This document shows positions 62,564 through 64,000 of a stretch of DNA of 64,000 nucleotides, in pieces. Below the pieces are notes generated by a model. That model made no database searches, was not told the DNA's origin, and saw only the letters and a list, made by a program, of their open reading frames with translations. The stretch comes from Deltaproteobacteria bacterium (GTDB lineage Bacteria > Myxococcota_A > UBA9160 > UBA6930). The translations under genes were made by a program, and so were the position numbers. Within the stretch, counting starts at the first letter, position 1; every line of letters starts with the position of its first letter. The stretch is from assembly GCA_028817435.1 (NCBI GenBank), contig JAPPPQ010000013.1, positions 1-64,000 of the forward strand. The letters are read 5' to 3'.

Positions 62564-63354
62564 TGCGGGGCCTCTGCGGCCTGCGCCGCTGCGTTCTCTT
62601 CTTCGCGCAGGGTGAGCTGCACAAAAATGCTTTCCAGCCGCTGCCCCTCCTTGGTAATCTCCGCAAGCGGCTGATCCAGCACCTTGCGCCCGCGGTGAAT
62701 CAAAATGACGCGGCGGCAAATGGCCTCCACCTCGGCCAGAATGTGGGTGGAAAGCACAATGGTCACCCCCGCGCCGCCCTCTGCGCCCTCGCCGGGCGCG
62801 GCCAGGCCCTCAATCAGCCGGCGGATTTCGCGGATTTGAATGGGGTCCAGCCCCGCGGTGGGCTCGTCCAGAATGAGCACGCGGGGCTCGTGCACAATGG
62901 CCTGGGCCAGCCCCACCCGCTGCCGATAGCCCTTGGAGAGCGTGCCGATGGCGCGGCGCTCTTCGCCGGCCAGGCCGCAGCGCGCAATGGCGCGGGCCAC
63001 GGCCGCGCTGCGCGCCGGCCTCGGCACATCCTTCAGGTCCGCCACATAGGCCAGATAGCCCTGCACATCCATCTCGGGATACAGCGGCGGATTCTCCGGC
63101 AAATAGCCGATGGCGCGGCGCGCGCTGCGGGGCGCGCGAAAAATGTCGTGGCCGGCAATGCGCGCGCCGCCATCGCTGGCCGGCAGCGCCCCGGCCAGAA
63201 TGCGCATGGTCGTGGTCTTGCCCGCGCCGTTGGGGCCCAGAAAGCCCACTACCTCGCCGGCGCGCGCCGTGAAAGAAATGCCCGCAATCGCCACGAAATC
63301 GCCGTAGCGCTTGACCAGGCCGCTGGCCTCAATGGTGGGCGAACTGGCGTCCAT
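62560..63354 (-). CDS. ABC transporter ATPase (GldA-like)
   Basis: This 264-residue ATPase has Walker A GFLGPNGAGKTTTM, Q-loop region YLPENPPLYPEMDV, signature LSKGYRQRVGLAQA, Walker B VLILDEPTAGLDP and the switch His in STHI. The signature starts LSKGY in place of LSGGQ, as often in GldA-type proteins. I use ATG 63354; a GTG one codon earlier is possible. The TATTCT box eight bases upstream suggests a leaderless mRNA for the whole four-gene operon. Confidence 0.93.
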   Translation of the reverse strand: MDASSPTIEASGLVKRYGDFVAIAGISFTARAGEVVGFLGPNGAGKTTTMRILAGALPASDGGARIAGHDIFRAPRSARRAIGYLPENPPLYPEMDVQGYLAYVADLKDVPRPARSAAVARAIARCGLAGEERRAIGTLSKGYRQRVGLAQAIVHEPRVLILDEPTAGLDPIQIREIRRLIEGLAAPGEGAEGGAGVTIVLSTHILAEVEAICRRVILIHRGRKVLDQPLAEITKEGQRLESIFVQLTLREEENAAAQAAEAPQ

Positions 63355-63362
63355 CACCGGGC

Positions 63363-63368
63363 AGAATA
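63363..63368 (-). promoter_or_regulatory. -10 box of the Gld-type ABC operon
   Basis: TATTCT on the minus strand, eight bases before the ATG at 63354. No -35 is seen. Confidence 0.4.
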
Positions 63369-63397
63369 GCGGCAGCGGGCGGCGGCGCGCACCCCCA

Positions 63398-63709
63398 TCA
63401 GCCCTGGCGGCTCACAATCAGCCACTGGTAGTGCGAGGACGAGCCGGGCACCGCCCCGCCCTGCCCCTGCTCGTAGACCAGCGTGTGGCGCGAGTTCGCG
63501 CTCTCCACAATGCGGCGGAAGGCGGCGATCTTGCGGGCGGGATCGCCGGGATTGAGGCCGTGGAAGACCAGCTCGGCGCGCGGCTTCACATCCAGCACAT
63601 TCAGCAGCAGGGTCGCCAGGGTGAAGACCTTGCCAATGCCCTCCACCGCCTCCACCGAGAAGCGCGGCACCTCGACCTGGTCGAGAGAGATGCTGTATTC
63701 CAGGCGCAT
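63398..63709 (-). CDS. Conserved-looking small protein of unknown function
   Basis: This 103-residue protein (MRLEYSISLDQVEVPRFSVE, then HGLNPGDPARKIAAFRRIV and HYQWLIVSRQG) has no membrane segment and no motif I recognise. Its codon choice is like that of the neighbours and no frame on the other strand is better. It starts 33 bases after argG on the same strand, so it may be co-transcribed with it. Confidence 0.6.
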   Translation of the reverse strand: MRLEYSISLDQVEVPRFSVEAVEGIGKVFTLATLLLNVLDVKPRAELVFHGLNPGDPARKIAAFRRIVESANSRHTLVYEQGQGGAVPGSSSHYQWLIVSRQG

Positions 63710-63742
63710 GGCGGCGCAGAGTGCGCCGGGCGCGGCGCGTTG

Positions 63743-64000
63743 TCAAGCATCCCGGGGCTGCAGGCGCAATCCCTGCAAGCGGATGAAGCCGCTGGCATCG
63801 GATTGCACATAGTCATCGGCGGGGCCTTCGTCCTCGAAAGAGGCCCGCGCCTGAGAGTAGAGCGAGACGGGCGAGCGGCGCCCGGTAACCTGCAGGCCGC
63901 CCTTGTAGAGGCGAATGCGCGCCTCGCCGCTCACATTCGCTTGCGAGGCCGTCACCGCCGCCTGCAGCATCGCCATTTCGGGCGAAAACCACAGCCCGTT
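63743..64000 (-). CDS. argG: Argininosuccinate synthase, C-terminal part (runs off the window)
   Basis: ArgG joins citrulline and aspartate using ATP in arginine synthesis. Only about the last 85 residues lie in the window. NGLWFSPEMAMLQAAV, VSGEARIRLYKGGLQVTGRR and SPVSLY are typical of the ArgG C-terminus. The gene continues beyond 64000. Confidence 0.88.
   Translation of the reverse strand, partial: NGLWFSPEMAMLQAAVTASQANVSGEARIRLYKGGLQVTGRRSPVSLYSQARASFEDEGPADDYVQSDASGFIRLQGLRLQPRDA

Overview
The window is very GC-rich, tightly packed bacterial DNA of Gram-negative type: it carries murJ, rseP, a GtrA-linked glycosyltransferase and AbgT/CstA-family transporters. The housekeeping gene orders (rpsB-tsf-pyrH-frr-uppS-dxr-rseP-tsaB; nadK-recN-secA-argJ; tig-clpP-clpX-lon; holB-metG-...-tatD) are of the kind seen in deltaproteobacteria in the broad sense (Desulfobacterota/Myxococcota and relatives). 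That placement is inference from gene order only. There is no rRNA, transposase, integrase, CRISPR array or recognisable prophage.

Layout. 1-560: low-complexity C-rich and then G-rich DNA with short repeats and no convincing gene. 561-2439: six very small membrane/coiled-coil genes in the order A1-B1-A2-B2-C1-C2, several with their own repeated promoter unit. 2472-10086 (minus): a translation, cell-envelope and isoprenoid operon. 10238-16833 (minus): argJ, secA, recN, nadK. 16927-18285: rarA. 18334-24193: a defence/addiction island with a Phd/PIN toxin-antitoxin pair, a second PIN toxin and a type III-like restriction-modification pair, ending beside tRNA-Asp. 24439-27476: SCP2-like and SnoaL-like genes, a MATE exporter, tRNA-Val and a truncated MoaD-like remnant. 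27479-33278 (minus): the proteostasis operon tig-clpP-clpX-lon, followed by tRNA-Leu. 33571-43953: envelope glycosylation genes, tRNA-Lys, a fused 5-oxoprolinase/hydantoinase, murJ and a GT4 glycosyltransferase. 43983-48969: abgT-cstA-GH20 operon. 48989-52362: transketolase, tRNA-Pro and molybdopterin genes (moaB and a moaD-moaE fusion). 52468-59070: an EF-Tu-domain-2-like protein, holB, metG, a lone methylase/nuclease gene and tatD. 59077-63354 (minus): a Gld-type ABC exporter operon. 63398-64000: an unknown small gene and the 3' end of argG.

Two rules of gene architecture run through the window. First, genes in operons usually overlap by four bases (NTGA), the last base-step of one gene being the start codon of the next. 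This holds for ATG, GTG and TTG starts and makes a CTG start for tsaB likely. Second, many first genes and all five tRNAs have a clear -10 box (TAnnnT or close) but no recognisable -35 box. For many protein genes the start codon lies only 6-9 bases after the -10 box, so leaderless mRNAs are probably common.

The most unusual element is the small-gene cassette at 561-2439. A proteins are a DUF1640-like head, a coiled coil and a C-terminal membrane segment. B proteins are an N-terminal membrane segment followed by a coiled coil. Pair 1 has three heptads in both partners and pair 2 has six in both, which suggests that A and B coils pair with each other at matched length. Function is unknown.
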